Source: JAWXBG01 sp044375415 | Lineage (GTDB): Bacteria; Bacteroidota; Bacteroidia; Flavobacteriales_D; Sanyastnellaceae | Assembly (NCBI GenBank): GCA_044375415.1 | Contig: JBILMS010000025.1 | Coordinates: 1 to 45,131, forward strand | Length of the DNA stretch: 45,131 bases | Reading direction: 5' to 3' | Part shown: one piece after another, positions 8,270-16,489 of the stretch | How positions within the stretch are numbered: the stretch's first letter is position 1 | How the letters are laid out: the number at the start of each line of letters is the position of its first letter | Notes under the pieces: model-generated | Database searches by the model: none | What the model was told of the DNA's origin: nothing | Seen by the model: the letters and a program-made list of their open reading frames with translations, nothing else | Position numbers and translations under genes: made by a program

Positions 8270-8440
8270 GCGCGTCGAAGGATAAAGTCGGAGCTGCAAT
8301 AAACGCAAGCGGTTTAGATGTAAACTTCATTCCCGGCAAATGCCGGAATCAGTTTAGGCACGGGCTATGTATCTTTGATAAACCTCTTGCTTCAGAAATT
8401 CGATAGGTTCATGATGAAGATTCGTTAAAGCCCGCGCCAG
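8270..8440. repeat. Composite repeat, unit C (lacks first hairpin)
   Basis: Begins with the second half of the REP-like palindrome (GCGTCGAAGGATAAAGTC), then the GCGGTTTAGATGTA box, CCGGCAAATGCCGG, GGCACGGGCT (8357-8366) and the closing AGCCCGCGCC. It directly abuts unit B. Confidence 0.8.
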
Positions 8441-8445
8441 TCAAG

Positions 8446-8524
8446 GCTGTTCATCTACGATAAACCATTTACTTCAAAAATCCGATTCATTCACAATGAT
8501 GATTTGTTGAAGCCCGTGCCAGAA
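8446..8524. repeat. Composite repeat, truncated unit D
   Basis: Only the right half of the long-stem module is present, from GGCTGTTCATCTACGAT to GAAGCCCGTGCCAGA. Confidence 0.7.
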
Positions 8525-8600
8525 CGCCCGCGTCAGTGTTCGAGAAACAGTTTGAGTTTGAGAGCGTACTCGTTTCTTTCAAAGTTTTATCAGACCGCCG

Positions 8601-8623
8601 ACTGCCGACTGTCGGCTGCCGAC
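8601..8623. repeat. GACTGCC/GTCGGC hairpin, possible terminator of the PorE-like gene
   Basis: Short alternating repeats give two overlapping perfect inverted repeats, GCCGAC-t-GTCGGC (8604-8616) and GTCGGC-t-GCCGAC (8611-8623), a few bases after the stop of the minus-strand gene. There is no T tract, so the terminator role is uncertain. Confidence 0.4.
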
Positions 8624-8625
8624 TA

Positions 8626-10569
8626 TCAAAGAACCCTCAACTCCGTACGTCGATTCTTCGCTCTTCCGGCTTCGGTGTCATTTGTATCGATCGGTGTTTT
8701 TTCGCCGTAGCCCACAGAAGTGAGACGTGTAGGATCAATGCCTCGTTTTACTAAATAGGCTACTACTTCGGCTGCACGTTTTTCGGAGAGCTTTTGATTG
8801 TCTTCATCCGAACCAACATTATCCGTATGACCGCCGATCTCAATTTTTAAACTCGCATTTTGTGTGAGCATCATATAGAGTTTATTCAATTCTACTTCCG
8901 ACGCGGGTAAGAGGAGGTAACTGTTTGTTTCAAAGAAAATATTATTCAAAACAATCCTTGAGTCTTCGGTGATCGGCTGCAATTTTACATCGAGCTTATA
9001 GGGTTCAATGCGATTGTAATTCTTCAATGAAAAATTCTCTGAGTGGAAGAGATAACTTTTTTTGTTTACGTTTAACGCGTAGTCTTTACCTCCGGGTATA
9101 CAGAAAAGGAACTCTCCCGACAAAGCATTACTATAAGATTCAACAACCGTTTTTCCGGTTTCTAAATCGATCAAATCAAACTTCGCTTCGAGATTTTTGG
9201 AAGTTACTGCATCTGTTACAATCCCGCGAACATAGGTAACTGCAGATGGACGAATTTCATCATATAATTCAAAACTGTATAGATCTAATCCGCCAAAACC
9301 TCCTTCGCGATCGGATGCAAAAAAAGCGAGCTCACCATCGGATGAAACCAACAAACTGTTTTCGTCTTTGAATGTGTTTATCGGATATCCCAGATTAACA
9401 GGTTTTCCCCAAGTCCCATCGGGTAACATACGCGACATGAAAATATCGAGACCTCCCATTCCGGAGTGACCATTAGAACTAAAAAACAAGGTCTTTCCAT
9501 CGGGGTGAATCATCACAGATTCTTCTTCGTAAGGTGTATTAACTTTTCCTGAAATAGGTACCGGTTTAGTCCAACTACCATCACCTGTGATATAAGCTAC
9601 ATAGATGTCTTGCTCCTTTATTCCCCCTCCTACAAATCGTCCACGAACAAAATAAAGTGTACGTCCATCGGCAGCAAAACTGGGCTGCGATTCCCACCCA
9701 TAACTGTTCACTACTTGACCAATGTTTTGTGGTTCAACCCACGCATTGCCTCGTTTGTAAGCATAAAACAAATCGCAACTTCCAACTCCTTCGCGAGTGC
9801 CACCCCAGTTGCCAGCAAGGTCTTCACATGCCGTAAAGATGATCACTTGTCCATCGGGCGAAAGGGTGGGAGCACCCTCGTTCATGGGAGTATTGATTTC
9901 GGTAATGGGAAGAACGTTTGTCCACGAATTATCTTTTTGGGTTGCTACATAAAAGTCTTCTTGCCGTCCATTAAAGGCCTGCGAATCTCTTACAAGTCGT
10001 GTAAAAAGAAGTGTACTTCCATCGGCTGTTACACAAGGATAGTATTCACTTTGGTCGGTATTTACTTCGTTACCCAAATTTTTTGGTTCAAAAGGCACAG
10101 GGTACTGAAGAGCTTCTTTTGCAAATGCACAACTCGATAAAATTAAACGTGCGAGATCTTCCTTTTTTTTATTGCTATCGGGCAGTTGAATGTACTTCAT
10201 TGCAGCATTTTCTGCCGCTATGTAATTGCCTATCGACTGTTCACATTGGGCGAGGGTAAGCCAGCCATCGACAAAAAAACGCTCGTTGATGTTTAGACCT
10301 TTTTCCAACCAAGTAATCGCTAAATCCATTTGCTTGGTATCTCCGTATATCTGAGCTAACAACAAATGGGGTTCAATAAAGTCCGGATATTTCTGAACTA
10401 GGTCCATCAAATCGCCGATAGTTCCGCTCACGTCACCGAGTTCGTAAGTAGCCATCGCTTCTTCATATTTCTTGATCGCTTTTTTGTCATCAATGGAATA
10501 ACGAGGGCCCGGCTGAGCAATTACATTCAAGTTCAAAAAAGCAATAAAAAGGACAAGGAAATATCTCAT
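8626..10569 (-). CDS. PorE-like OmpA family protein (TPR, PD40 propeller, regulatory domain, OmpA-C)
   Basis: 647 residues. Signal peptide 1-18 (MRYFLVLFIAFLNLNVIA/Q) without a lipobox Cys, TPR helices about 30-140, a five-blade-like PD40 propeller about 165-435 (TLLFTRLVRD, SPDGQVIIFTACE, LYFVRGRF, KTLFFSSNGHSGMGGLDIF, LAFFASDREGGFGGLDLY), a carboxypeptidase-regulatory-like Ig domain about 445-525, and OmpA-C about 537-647 with intact GGHTDNVGSDEDNQKLSEKRA. This domain order is that of PorE, which links the T9SS motor/ring to peptidoglycan. Known PorE is usually a lipoprotein, so this may be a paralog. Unlike the protein at 28-2217, the peptidoglycan-binding Asp and Arg are both present. Confidence 0.88.
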   Translation of the reverse strand: MRYFLVLFIAFLNLNVIAQPGPRYSIDDKKAIKKYEEAMATYELGDVSGTIGDLMDLVQKYPDFIEPHLLLAQIYGDTKQMDLAITWLEKGLNINERFFVDGWLTLAQCEQSIGNYIAAENAAMKYIQLPDSNKKKEDLARLILSSCAFAKEALQYPVPFEPKNLGNEVNTDQSEYYPCVTADGSTLLFTRLVRDSQAFNGRQEDFYVATQKDNSWTNVLPITEINTPMNEGAPTLSPDGQVIIFTACEDLAGNWGGTREGVGSCDLFYAYKRGNAWVEPQNIGQVVNSYGWESQPSFAADGRTLYFVRGRFVGGGIKEQDIYVAYITGDGSWTKPVPISGKVNTPYEEESVMIHPDGKTLFFSSNGHSGMGGLDIFMSRMLPDGTWGKPVNLGYPINTFKDENSLLVSSDGELAFFASDREGGFGGLDLYSFELYDEIRPSAVTYVRGIVTDAVTSKNLEAKFDLIDLETGKTVVESYSNALSGEFLFCIPGGKDYALNVNKKSYLFHSENFSLKNYNRIEPYKLDVKLQPITEDSRIVLNNIFFETNSYLLLPASEVELNKLYMMLTQNASLKIEIGGHTDNVGSDEDNQKLSEKRAAEVVAYLVKRGIDPTRLTSVGYGEKTPIDTNDTEAGRAKNRRTELRVL

Positions 10570-10684
10570 GGTTTCTATTTAATCAAGTATTGGGCCGAAT
10601 ATCCATACGAATACACAGTCAACGGGTTCGTCCTGCATTTGTTTCACATAGAAGAGTGTTGACAAAACACGGCCACTATCCTTG

Positions 10685-10692
10685 TAATATTG
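10685..10692 (+). promoter_or_regulatory. Promoter -7 box for the phosphodiesterase gene
   Basis: TAATATTG, one base from TAnnTTTG, ends 6 nt before the ATG at 10699. A TTG at 10659-10661 lies 23 nt upstream. Confidence 0.45.
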
Positions 10693-10698
10693 CCTCCG

Positions 10699-11196
10699 AT
10701 GAAAAGAATTGGTTTGATATCGGATACTCATGGCTATCTCGATCCGGCAGTGGAAAAACATTTTACCACTTGCGATGAGATATGGCATGCCGGCGATATT
10801 GGCGATTTTGCTGTGATCGAAGCACTTTCATCCATAAAACCGGTCAAAGCTGTTTATGGAAATATTGACGGTACAGAATTCAGAAAAGAGTTTCCTGAAC
10901 ATCTTCGAATAACTGTCGAAGGAGTAGATGTTTGGATGACTCACATTGGAGGTAGGCCGGGCAATTATGCTCTTCCGGTGAGGGCGGGTTTAAAGACAAA
11001 TCCACCGAAATTATTCATCTGCGGACATTCACACCTTTGTTTGGTTCAGATGGATAAGACAAATGGTTTCTTATATATGAATCCGGGAGCTGCAGGCAAA
11101 CATGGTTTTCATAAAGTGAGAACCATTCTTCGATTTGGATTGCACGAAGGAATGGTAAAAGATCTTCAGGTGATAGAACTAGGTCCTAGAGCTTAG
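10699..11196 (+). CDS. YfcE/MJ0936-type metallophosphoesterase
   Basis: 165 residues from the ATG at 10699; a TTG nine bases upstream would only add three residues. All metal ligands of the family are visible: SDTHG near the N-terminus, WHAGDIGDF, GNIDG, the THIGG motif and the GHSH motif near residue 110, then NPGAAGKHG. These enzymes hydrolyse phosphodiesters with two metal ions (Mn or similar) in the cytoplasm; the true substrate is unclear. It is divergent from the PorE-like gene and tail-to-tail with the next gene, overlapping it by 4 nt. Confidence 0.92.
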   Translation: MKRIGLISDTHGYLDPAVEKHFTTCDEIWHAGDIGDFAVIEALSSIKPVKAVYGNIDGTEFRKEFPEHLRITVEGVDVWMTHIGGRPGNYALPVRAGLKTNPPKLFICGHSHLCLVQMDKTNGFLYMNPGAAGKHGFHKVRTILRFGLHEGMVKDLQVIELGPRA

Positions 11197-12041
11197 TCCC
11201 CTTCAGGAATTTTGGCTAACAAAACCCTGAAATCACTCATCATCACCCATAATTTTTGAATCACTTGTTCAGTTGCTTCCACTTCTCTCCGTTTCCCGAT
11301 GCTTGGTCCGGTATAAAAAAACTCTTCCGGATTGGCATCATAAAAACGAGTCTGACTGTTTTCCAACTGGGTTAACGTTTGGCCGTAAACTTTATGAGCT
11401 GCCTGCATTTCGGAGATGAATTTGTATCTATTCCTGTAACCATCCGATTTTTTATCGGGATGAAGAGCCAGCGTTCGTTGAAGTTGATCGGCAATGATTC
11501 GCCCCTGAAGCATCAACGAATCGGATAGGTCTTCAATAATCGGTGAGAGCGAATCGGCGTATTCACTAAGTAACCACTTTTTGATTTCGAAATACTTACA
11601 CAATGAATCAAATTCGAATCTGGTTCTATCTCGTTCCTTTTTAGTGCTGTCGATCAAATTCTCCAATTCCTTAGACATGAATTGCGCACTTATTCTTTTT
11701 TTCTTGCTTTTCAGTTTAGTCTGACAGAGGGCAAGGCTTGTATCATTTACAAATTTCAAAATGAGAACTTCTTCTTCAACTTGTTTGAAAAGCGAGTCTA
11801 ATAAGGGGTAAGGGTGGGAAGATTTATCAATCAGCTCAAACTTTAGTCCTTGAAAAAAAGCATGACGTTGATTGTACCAACCAAATGGAATTACACTTTC
11901 ATGATTCCATTTTTCGTTGAGTTTACAGAAACGTTTATGAACTTTTGAGGGACGCTTCTGAGCATACAAAGGAGAATGATGGGCCCAAAGAAAAATCAAT
12001 ACCACCAAAGCAGAAAGGTTGGCAAATGACACTCTGTTCAT
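11193..12041 (-). CDS. Uncharacterised secreted helical protein
   Basis: 282 residues; I do not recognise a family. Residues 1-27 are a signal peptide (hydrophobic LSALVVLIFLWAHH, cleavage near YAQ). The remainder is rich in Lys, Glu and Leu with long predicted helices (for example FMSKELENLIDSTKKERDRTRF and SPIIEDLSDSLMLQGRIIADQL regions), suggesting a periplasmic coiled-coil or helical bundle. The start overlaps the stop of the DUF4293 gene by 4 nt (ATGA), so the two are translated together. The linkage to DUF4293 and rho gives no firm hint of function. Confidence 0.7.
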   Translation of the reverse strand: MNRVSFANLSALVVLIFLWAHHSPLYAQKRPSKVHKRFCKLNEKWNHESVIPFGWYNQRHAFFQGLKFELIDKSSHPYPLLDSLFKQVEEEVLILKFVNDTSLALCQTKLKSKKKRISAQFMSKELENLIDSTKKERDRTRFEFDSLCKYFEIKKWLLSEYADSLSPIIEDLSDSLMLQGRIIADQLQRTLALHPDKKSDGYRNRYKFISEMQAAHKVYGQTLTQLENSQTRFYDANPEEFFYTGPSIGKRREVEATEQVIQKLWVMMSDFRVLLAKIPEGD

Positions 12042-12511
12042 CGAATGCGGTCAACAGACTTTACCAGTGCTTCATCTTTTTTGATAGCAGCCATGGCCAA
12101 TAAATTGAATACTAAAGAAGGTATTACCAGAAAAAAACTAACCTTGTACGTCAATTCGTATCCCGTATTAATGCTCATTGTGAGCACTTTATTTACAAAC
12201 ATGAATTGAAGGACGGCGATACTTACTAGAAAAATACTGGTGAAACGAGCGATTTTGAGCTGTTTTTTGCGGTTTTTGAAAAGGAAAATACTCGCCAAAA
12301 ATGAAAGAAGTGCTAAAGCCAGAGGTGGAGACAGCAACATATTGGGTGTACTTTCTTCTTTTCCTGCAATGATCTGCTTATATAGATAGAGATCACCACC
12401 ATCGGGCATTTCCGGAATCACATTGCTGAAATGTCCGAGAGGTACAAAAAACACCAAACCAATGAGTATGGCACCAGCAAGGAAATAAAGAGTTTGTTTT
12501 CGTTGAATCAT
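12038..12511 (-). CDS. DUF4293 family four-helix membrane protein
   Basis: 157 residues. The start MIQRKQTLYFLAGAILIGLVFFVPL matches the conserved N-terminus of DUF4293, and four hydrophobic segments follow (about 8-27, 60-78, 88-107, 124-143). DUF4293 genes commonly sit next to rho in Bacteroidota, as here (divergent, about 500 bp apart). Function unknown. Confidence 0.85.
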   Translation of the reverse strand: MIQRKQTLYFLAGAILIGLVFFVPLGHFSNVIPEMPDGGDLYLYKQIIAGKEESTPNMLLSPPLALALLSFLASIFLFKNRKKQLKIARFTSIFLVSIAVLQFMFVNKVLTMSINTGYELTYKVSFFLVIPSLVFNLLAMAAIKKDEALVKSVDRIR

Positions 12512-12531
12512 AACGTTTACTGAGATTGCTG

Positions 12532-12539
12532 CAAACCTA
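12532..12539 (-). promoter_or_regulatory. Promoter -7 box for the DUF4293 operon
   Basis: TAGGTTTG on the minus strand, an exact TAnnTTTG match, 20 nt before the ATG at 12511; a TTG on the same strand lies 16 nt further upstream (12556-12558). Confidence 0.6.
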
Positions 12540-12551
12540 GCGAATTTACTC

Positions 12552-12790
12552 GAATCAAGCCATAGAGATTATCCCCCTAATTCATCCAAACAAGACTTAC
12601 GATTATGGATTTCATTCGTGAATTCGCGGCACAAATAATTAGAATAATTCCCTTGAGCAGCGCGATCTAAACTAGAATCACCCAATAGAGATTATCCCCC
12701 AAATTCATCCAAACAAGACTTACGCTTATGGACTACATTCGTGAATTCGTGGCATATAAAATTGAAAAAAGTTCCCTTGCACAGATCTAA
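12552..12790. repeat. Tandem duplication of about 117 bp between the DUF4293 operon and rho
   Basis: Copy 1 (12552-12670) and copy 2 (12675-12790) share long identical blocks, including ATAGAGATTATCCCCC, CATCCAAACAAGACTTACG and CATTCGTGAATTCG, with scattered substitutions and both ending GATCTAA. Neither copy has a plausible reading frame. The 516-bp gap between 12512 and 13027 otherwise holds only the promoters noted. Confidence 0.85.
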
Positions 12791-12889
12791 ATAAGCTTGC
12801 ATCTTCTTGTGCCTTCTATCTAAAATAATTCTAAATTGTCTGAAAGAATTAAGAGTAAAAGCCGCGATATCAACAGGATAAAAAAAATA

Positions 12890-12921
12890 TTGTGTCTTTC
12901 GGTAATTTTGTCATACACTTG
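12890..12921 (+). promoter_or_regulatory. Candidate rho promoter
   Basis: TTG (12890-12892), 21 nt, then TACACTTG (12914-12921), followed by GCGGCG. It would leave a leader of about 100 nt before rho, room for control of the leader. TAATTTTG at 12903-12910 is an alternative -7 box without a suitable -33. Confidence 0.45.
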
Positions 12922-13027
12922 CGGCGTCCAAACTGGATAGTCCATCCGGCGATCTAATTTTCAAAGCACTATTTTATTTTCTCTTTCAAGTCAATAAAAC
13001 TACTTACTGTAATTATAATATTCATTT

Positions 13028-14818
13028 ATGTACGATATCATCAAGCTTAACGCGATGAAAGTGGGTGAGCTAAAAGAGCTCGCTGAGCAAATGGAAATCT
13101 CCAATGCTGACAAACTCAAAAAACAAGATTTGATTTATAAAATCTTAGATGTGCAGGCCTTAAAAACTTGGACTTCTACGGTGGAACCTAAATCAGAAAT
13201 AGTGCAAGAGGCTGCTCCCGCCGACGATAAGCTGAAGAAACGTCCAAAGAAATCAAAGGACCAAGAACCAATATCTGAACAAGTTGATATTCCCAGCGCT
13301 CCGGTCCAAGAACAGTTGGAATTCGATAAGGAACCCAAAGAAGAAGTAGCCGGAAATATTCGAAATCCGGAGGAAAGAACTCAGCAAGCTCCTCAGCAAC
13401 AGCGACCCTTGTTGCACAAACCACGTCCGGAGCTGCAGAACCAAAATCAAAACCCTAATCCCAGCCAGAATCCAAATCAGGGGAATAATCAGAACCCAAA
13501 CCAGAATCCTAACCAAAACAGGGAATTTAGGGACCAAAACAGACCAAATCGTCCGAATAACCCTAATAATCCGAATACACCGCAAAATCCCAACAATCCA
13601 AATCACCCCAATCATCCAAATAATCCGAATAACCAGAATAATCCCAATATTGCTCGTCCGGATCGTTCAAAACGCGGTCAACCCGACGAACACGGCTATA
13701 ATTTCGATGGACTGGTTTTAGCAGAAGGTGTCTTGGAAATTATGCCCGATGGCTTTGGTTTTATGCGTTCTGCCGATTTCAATTATCTGAATTCACCGGA
13801 TGATATTTATGTGTCACAGCAACAAATAAAATTGTACGGATTACTTACAGGTGACACTGTTCGCGGTTCCATTCGTCCGCCAAGAGAAGGGGAGAAGTAC
13901 TTTCCTTTAATTAGCATCGAAAGCATCAATGGTCGCGACCCTTCCTATGTTCGGGATCGTGTTCCTTTCAAATTCCTTACGCCGCTTTTCCCAAATGAGC
14001 GTTTCCGCATTGCCGACAACAATCCGAATATCTCCATGCGAATCATGGACCTTTTTGCACCTATCGGTAAAGGTCAACGTGGAATGATTGTTTCACAACC
14101 AAAAACAGGTAAAACCACCTTGCTCAAGGATGTGGCTAATGCCATTGCGCAAAATCACCCTGAGACCTATTTAATTGTATTGCTTATAGATGAACGTCCT
14201 GAAGAGGTAACTGATATGAAACGCAGCGTAAAAGCTGAGGTAGTTTCTTCGACTTTCGATGAGCCGGCAGAAAAACACGTGCGTATCGCCAACATCGTGC
14301 TTGAGAAAGCAAAAAGATTGGTCGAGTGCGGACATGACGTATGTATTTTGCTCGATTCTATTACCCGTTTGGCTCGTGCTTACAATACCGTTGCCCCATC
14401 TAGTGGTAAGGTATTGTCGGGTGGTGTGGAAGCCAATGCTCTCGAAAAACCGAAGCGTTTCTTCGGTGCTGCTCGTAAGATCGAAAACGGAGGATCTTTA
14501 TCCATCATAGCTACAGCCCTTGTAGATACCGGTTCCAAAATGGACGAAGTAATCTTTGAAGAATTTAAGGGAACGGGTAATATGGAATTGCAACTCGACC
14601 GTCGTATTTCCAACAGAAGGATTTTCCCCGCTATCGATATTCTTACCTCCGGTACTCGCCGCGAAGACCTTTTACACGATAAAGATATCCTTCAAAGAAT
14701 GTGGATTTTACGCAGACACTTGGCCGACATGAATCCTCAGGAAGCTATGGAGTTTGTGAAAGAACGTATTGAGCGAACCAGGGATAATGATGAGTTCCTC
14801 ATTTCGATGAACGGCTAA
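13028..14818 (+). CDS. rho: Transcription termination factor Rho with a long Asn/Pro/Gln-rich insert
   Basis: 596 residues, far longer than the about 420 of E. coli Rho. Residues 1-45 are the Rho N-terminal helical domain (MKVGELKELAEQM). A charged linker follows, then residues about 137-207 are almost only N, P and Q (repeats of NPN, NQN, NNPNNPN). The primary RNA-binding fold is about 228-300 (EGVLEIMPDGFGFMRS), Walker A SQPKTGKT about 356-363, Walker B CILLD about 439-443, and R-loop/Q-loop segments with LSGGVEANAL and FEEFKGTGNMEL. It is an RNA-stimulated hexameric ATPase that ends transcription. In Bacteroides a disordered Rho insert is known to drive condensate formation, so the insert here may do likewise (inference). 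Confidence 0.97.
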   Translation: MYDIIKLNAMKVGELKELAEQMEISNADKLKKQDLIYKILDVQALKTWTSTVEPKSEIVQEAAPADDKLKKRPKKSKDQEPISEQVDIPSAPVQEQLEFDKEPKEEVAGNIRNPEERTQQAPQQQRPLLHKPRPELQNQNQNPNPSQNPNQGNNQNPNQNPNQNREFRDQNRPNRPNNPNNPNTPQNPNNPNHPNHPNNPNNQNNPNIARPDRSKRGQPDEHGYNFDGLVLAEGVLEIMPDGFGFMRSADFNYLNSPDDIYVSQQQIKLYGLLTGDTVRGSIRPPREGEKYFPLISIESINGRDPSYVRDRVPFKFLTPLFPNERFRIADNNPNISMRIMDLFAPIGKGQRGMIVSQPKTGKTTLLKDVANAIAQNHPETYLIVLLIDERPEEVTDMKRSVKAEVVSSTFDEPAEKHVRIANIVLEKAKRLVECGHDVCILLDSITRLARAYNTVAPSSGKVLSGGVEANALEKPKRFFGAARKIENGGSLSIIATALVDTGSKMDEVIFEEFKGTGNMELQLDRRISNRRIFPAIDILTSGTRREDLLHDKDILQRMWILRRHLADMNPQEAMEFVKERIERTRDNDEFLISMNG

Positions 14819-14830
14819 TTTTCCCTCGCT

Positions 14831-15397
14831 TTGAAGAAGTTTTTTTCATCCGCATTTTGGCTACCACTTTTGTGCGCTTTGACATGGCTCGGAATCCGAT
14901 GGTGGTATTCTGCAACATTCGTTGAATACGATGTTGAAAAAGCCAGGATGGTAGGCGTTTTTCTCAATTTGTTTTTTATCCTTCTTCTCATAGCATTGGG
15001 CATTTTTGTTTTTCACAAAAACAATCAAGATCAATCTTCACTCGGAAGATTTAAGCATTTGGTACGACTGCCGTTAGCTTATTCATTTTTTGTAACCGTG
15101 GCTATGTTTACATACTACAGTTATCTCTCCAACGAGTTACAATTGAAAAAGGAAAGGGACATTCAAAAGTTGGAACTCCTCCTCGCAGATGAAGAAGGAA
15201 TGAAACAGCAACGAGCGGAGAACATGAATTTGCAGGAGATGTCCAATGAGCAAATCAGAGATCAGGGTATCAATAAAACCAACTCTATGACGAGTCCAAA
15301 AGTGGTTACCTCTCTGGGCTTTTTAATGTTGGTCTTATCCAGTGTGGCTTACTCTGTTTTAGCTATGTTGTTGACGTCCTTACTATTAAAAAGATAA
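14831..15397 (+). CDS. Four-helix membrane protein, DUF4199-like
   Basis: 188 residues from a TTG at 14831, 12 nt after rho; no in-frame ATG exists before the first helix, and MKKFFSS is a natural N-terminus. Hydrophobic segments lie at about 7-26, 40-61, 75-97 and 164-187, with a charged loop (about 98-160) rich in Gln, Glu and Met before the last helix. This layout matches DUF4199 proteins of Bacteroidota, but the match is by pattern only. Likely cotranscribed with rho. Function unknown. Confidence 0.7.
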   Translation: MKKFFSSAFWLPLLCALTWLGIRWWYSATFVEYDVEKARMVGVFLNLFFILLLIALGIFVFHKNNQDQSSLGRFKHLVRLPLAYSFFVTVAMFTYYSYLSNELQLKKERDIQKLELLLADEEGMKQQRAENMNLQEMSNEQIRDQGINKTNSMTSPKVVTSLGFLMLVLSSVAYSVLAMLLTSLLLKR

Positions 15398-15475
15398 GGG
15401 CGTTTGTAGGTAAAAGCAATATTTCAGAACACAGGCAGTTAAACAGCGGAGTTTTTATGTTACCAACTACCTACT

Positions 15476-15483
15476 TATTTTTG
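15476..15483 (+). promoter_or_regulatory. Promoter -7 box for porT
   Basis: TATTTTTG fits TAnnTTTG exactly and ends 16 nt before the ATG at 15500. No clear -33 TTG is seen. Confidence 0.45.
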
Positions 15484-15499
15484 AAAAATTAAATAAGCT

Positions 15500-16219
15500 A
15501 TGAGATCGCTGTTCATTTTTCTATTCGTACCGTTATTTTTTTGTGCGACCTCAGCCGTTGCGCAAAAGGGCAAAGGATCGAGAAATTTGCAGCAATTCGA
15601 CAACAAGCCCTATCACTTCGGCTTTCTCTTGTCTACCAACACATCGTCGTTTTTTATCGATTACAAACCTGATTTTACGTTTAACGATTCCCTTTTAAGA
15701 ATCGATAATGTTCCACAATCGGGTTTTAATCTGGCTTTGTTGGCTTCCTACAATTTGACTAAAAACGTGAATTTCCGCTTTATTCCGGGCTTATCTTTTC
15801 AGGATAGAGGATTGGAGTACACTTTTTTAAGGGATAATGCGAAAACGGAAACGATGCTGAAGATCGTGCAGTCGGTTTGGTTGGAATTTCCTATTCTGAT
15901 AAAACTTCGTACCAATCGCGTTGGAAACTTCGCTGCTTATGCGTTGATAGGAGGGAAGTACGGCATGGATATGCAGTCTCAAAAAGACGTAAATAATGCT
16001 GTAGCAGGCGATATAATTGTAAAACTAAAGGATCGGGATTACTCCATCGATGCTGGTGCCGGCTTTGATTTTTTCCTCCCTTATTTCAAATTTGCCATTG
16101 AATTCAAAACGGCATTCGGACTAACAAACGTTTTGTTCGAAGAAGATCAACCCTTCTCTGCGCCCATCGAAAGCCTGCGCACCAGGACGTTTGTTGTGTC
16201 CTTTTCGTTTGAAGGATAA
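15500..16219 (+). CDS. porT: PorT-like T9SS outer-membrane beta-barrel protein
   Basis: 239 residues. Signal peptide 1-21 (SLFIFLFVPLFFCATSAVA/Q). Then the PorT-like opening NLQQFDNKPYHFGFLLSTN and alternating strands (FNLALLASYNLTKNVNFRFIPGLSFQ, LEFPILIKLRT, AYALIGGKYGMDMQ, YSIDAGAGFDFFLPYFKFAIEFK) ending FVVSFSFEG, typical of an eight-strand barrel with a terminal aromatic residue. PorT/SprT is required for T9SS secretion and gliding in this phylum. The QxFDxKPxHFGF start is what separates it from generic porT-fold barrels; the assignment is good but made without a search. Confidence 0.8.
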   Translation: MRSLFIFLFVPLFFCATSAVAQKGKGSRNLQQFDNKPYHFGFLLSTNTSSFFIDYKPDFTFNDSLLRIDNVPQSGFNLALLASYNLTKNVNFRFIPGLSFQDRGLEYTFLRDNAKTETMLKIVQSVWLEFPILIKLRTNRVGNFAAYALIGGKYGMDMQSQKDVNNAVAGDIIVKLKDRDYSIDAGAGFDFFLPYFKFAIEFKTAFGLTNVLFEEDQPFSAPIESLRTRTFVVSFSFEG

Positions 16220-16250
16220 GAGCACTTTCTTCTCAATTCAATTATTCAAT

Positions 16251-16400
16251 ATGCCAATTAGCCAATGTGCCAATTAGCCAATGTGCCAATGTGGTTCGAG
16301 TTTTCGGAGTAGTTTTCGGTTTTAATAATCGCTATCGTTTTGTCGGAGATTATAAATTGGCACATCAGCACATTAGCCCATTAGCCCATTAGCACATTAT
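16251..16400. repeat. Degenerate inverted repeat made of GCCAATGT/GCCAATTA short units
   Basis: The left arm (16251-16294) is built of repeated TGCCAAT-TAGCCAAT units; the right arm (16355-16400) holds related units in opposite sense (TTGGCACAT, then CACATTAGCCCATTAGC). The 270-bp gap to pyrR also contains repeated CCTAATT units at 16438-16467. Such short-unit intergenic repeats are common in this phylum. Confidence 0.6.
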
Positions 16401-16474
16401 AAAGTGCAGAGACATTTCAGGTGAAGACTCCCCCCATTCCTAATTTATAATTCCTAATTCCTAATTCACCTCCC

Positions 16475-16482
16475 TATATTTG
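16475..16482 (+). promoter_or_regulatory. Promoter -7 box for pyrR-pyrB
   Basis: TATATTTG, an exact TAnnTTTG match, ends only 7 nt before the pyrR ATG (16490), so the transcript should be leaderless or nearly so. Confidence 0.6.
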
Positions 16483-16489
16483 CCCTCCA

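Noticed and set aside
7092..8524. A true integron cassette array
   Set aside because: No integrase, no GTTRRRY core at unit ends, and several units abut without a gene between them; kept only as a hypothesis about structure, not as a call.
9610..10140. 176-codon plus-strand frame opposite the PorE-like gene
   Set aside because: Antisense to clear propeller blades, Cys/Ser/Lys-rich with no recognisable fold; a shadow.
13253..13615. Minus-strand frame rich in Ile/Val/Trp opposite the rho insert
   Set aside because: It is only the complement of the Asn/Pro codons of Rho.
16251..16400. Possible CRISPR-like array
   Set aside because: Units are 8-9 bp, degenerate, without spacers of constant length, and no cas genes are present.
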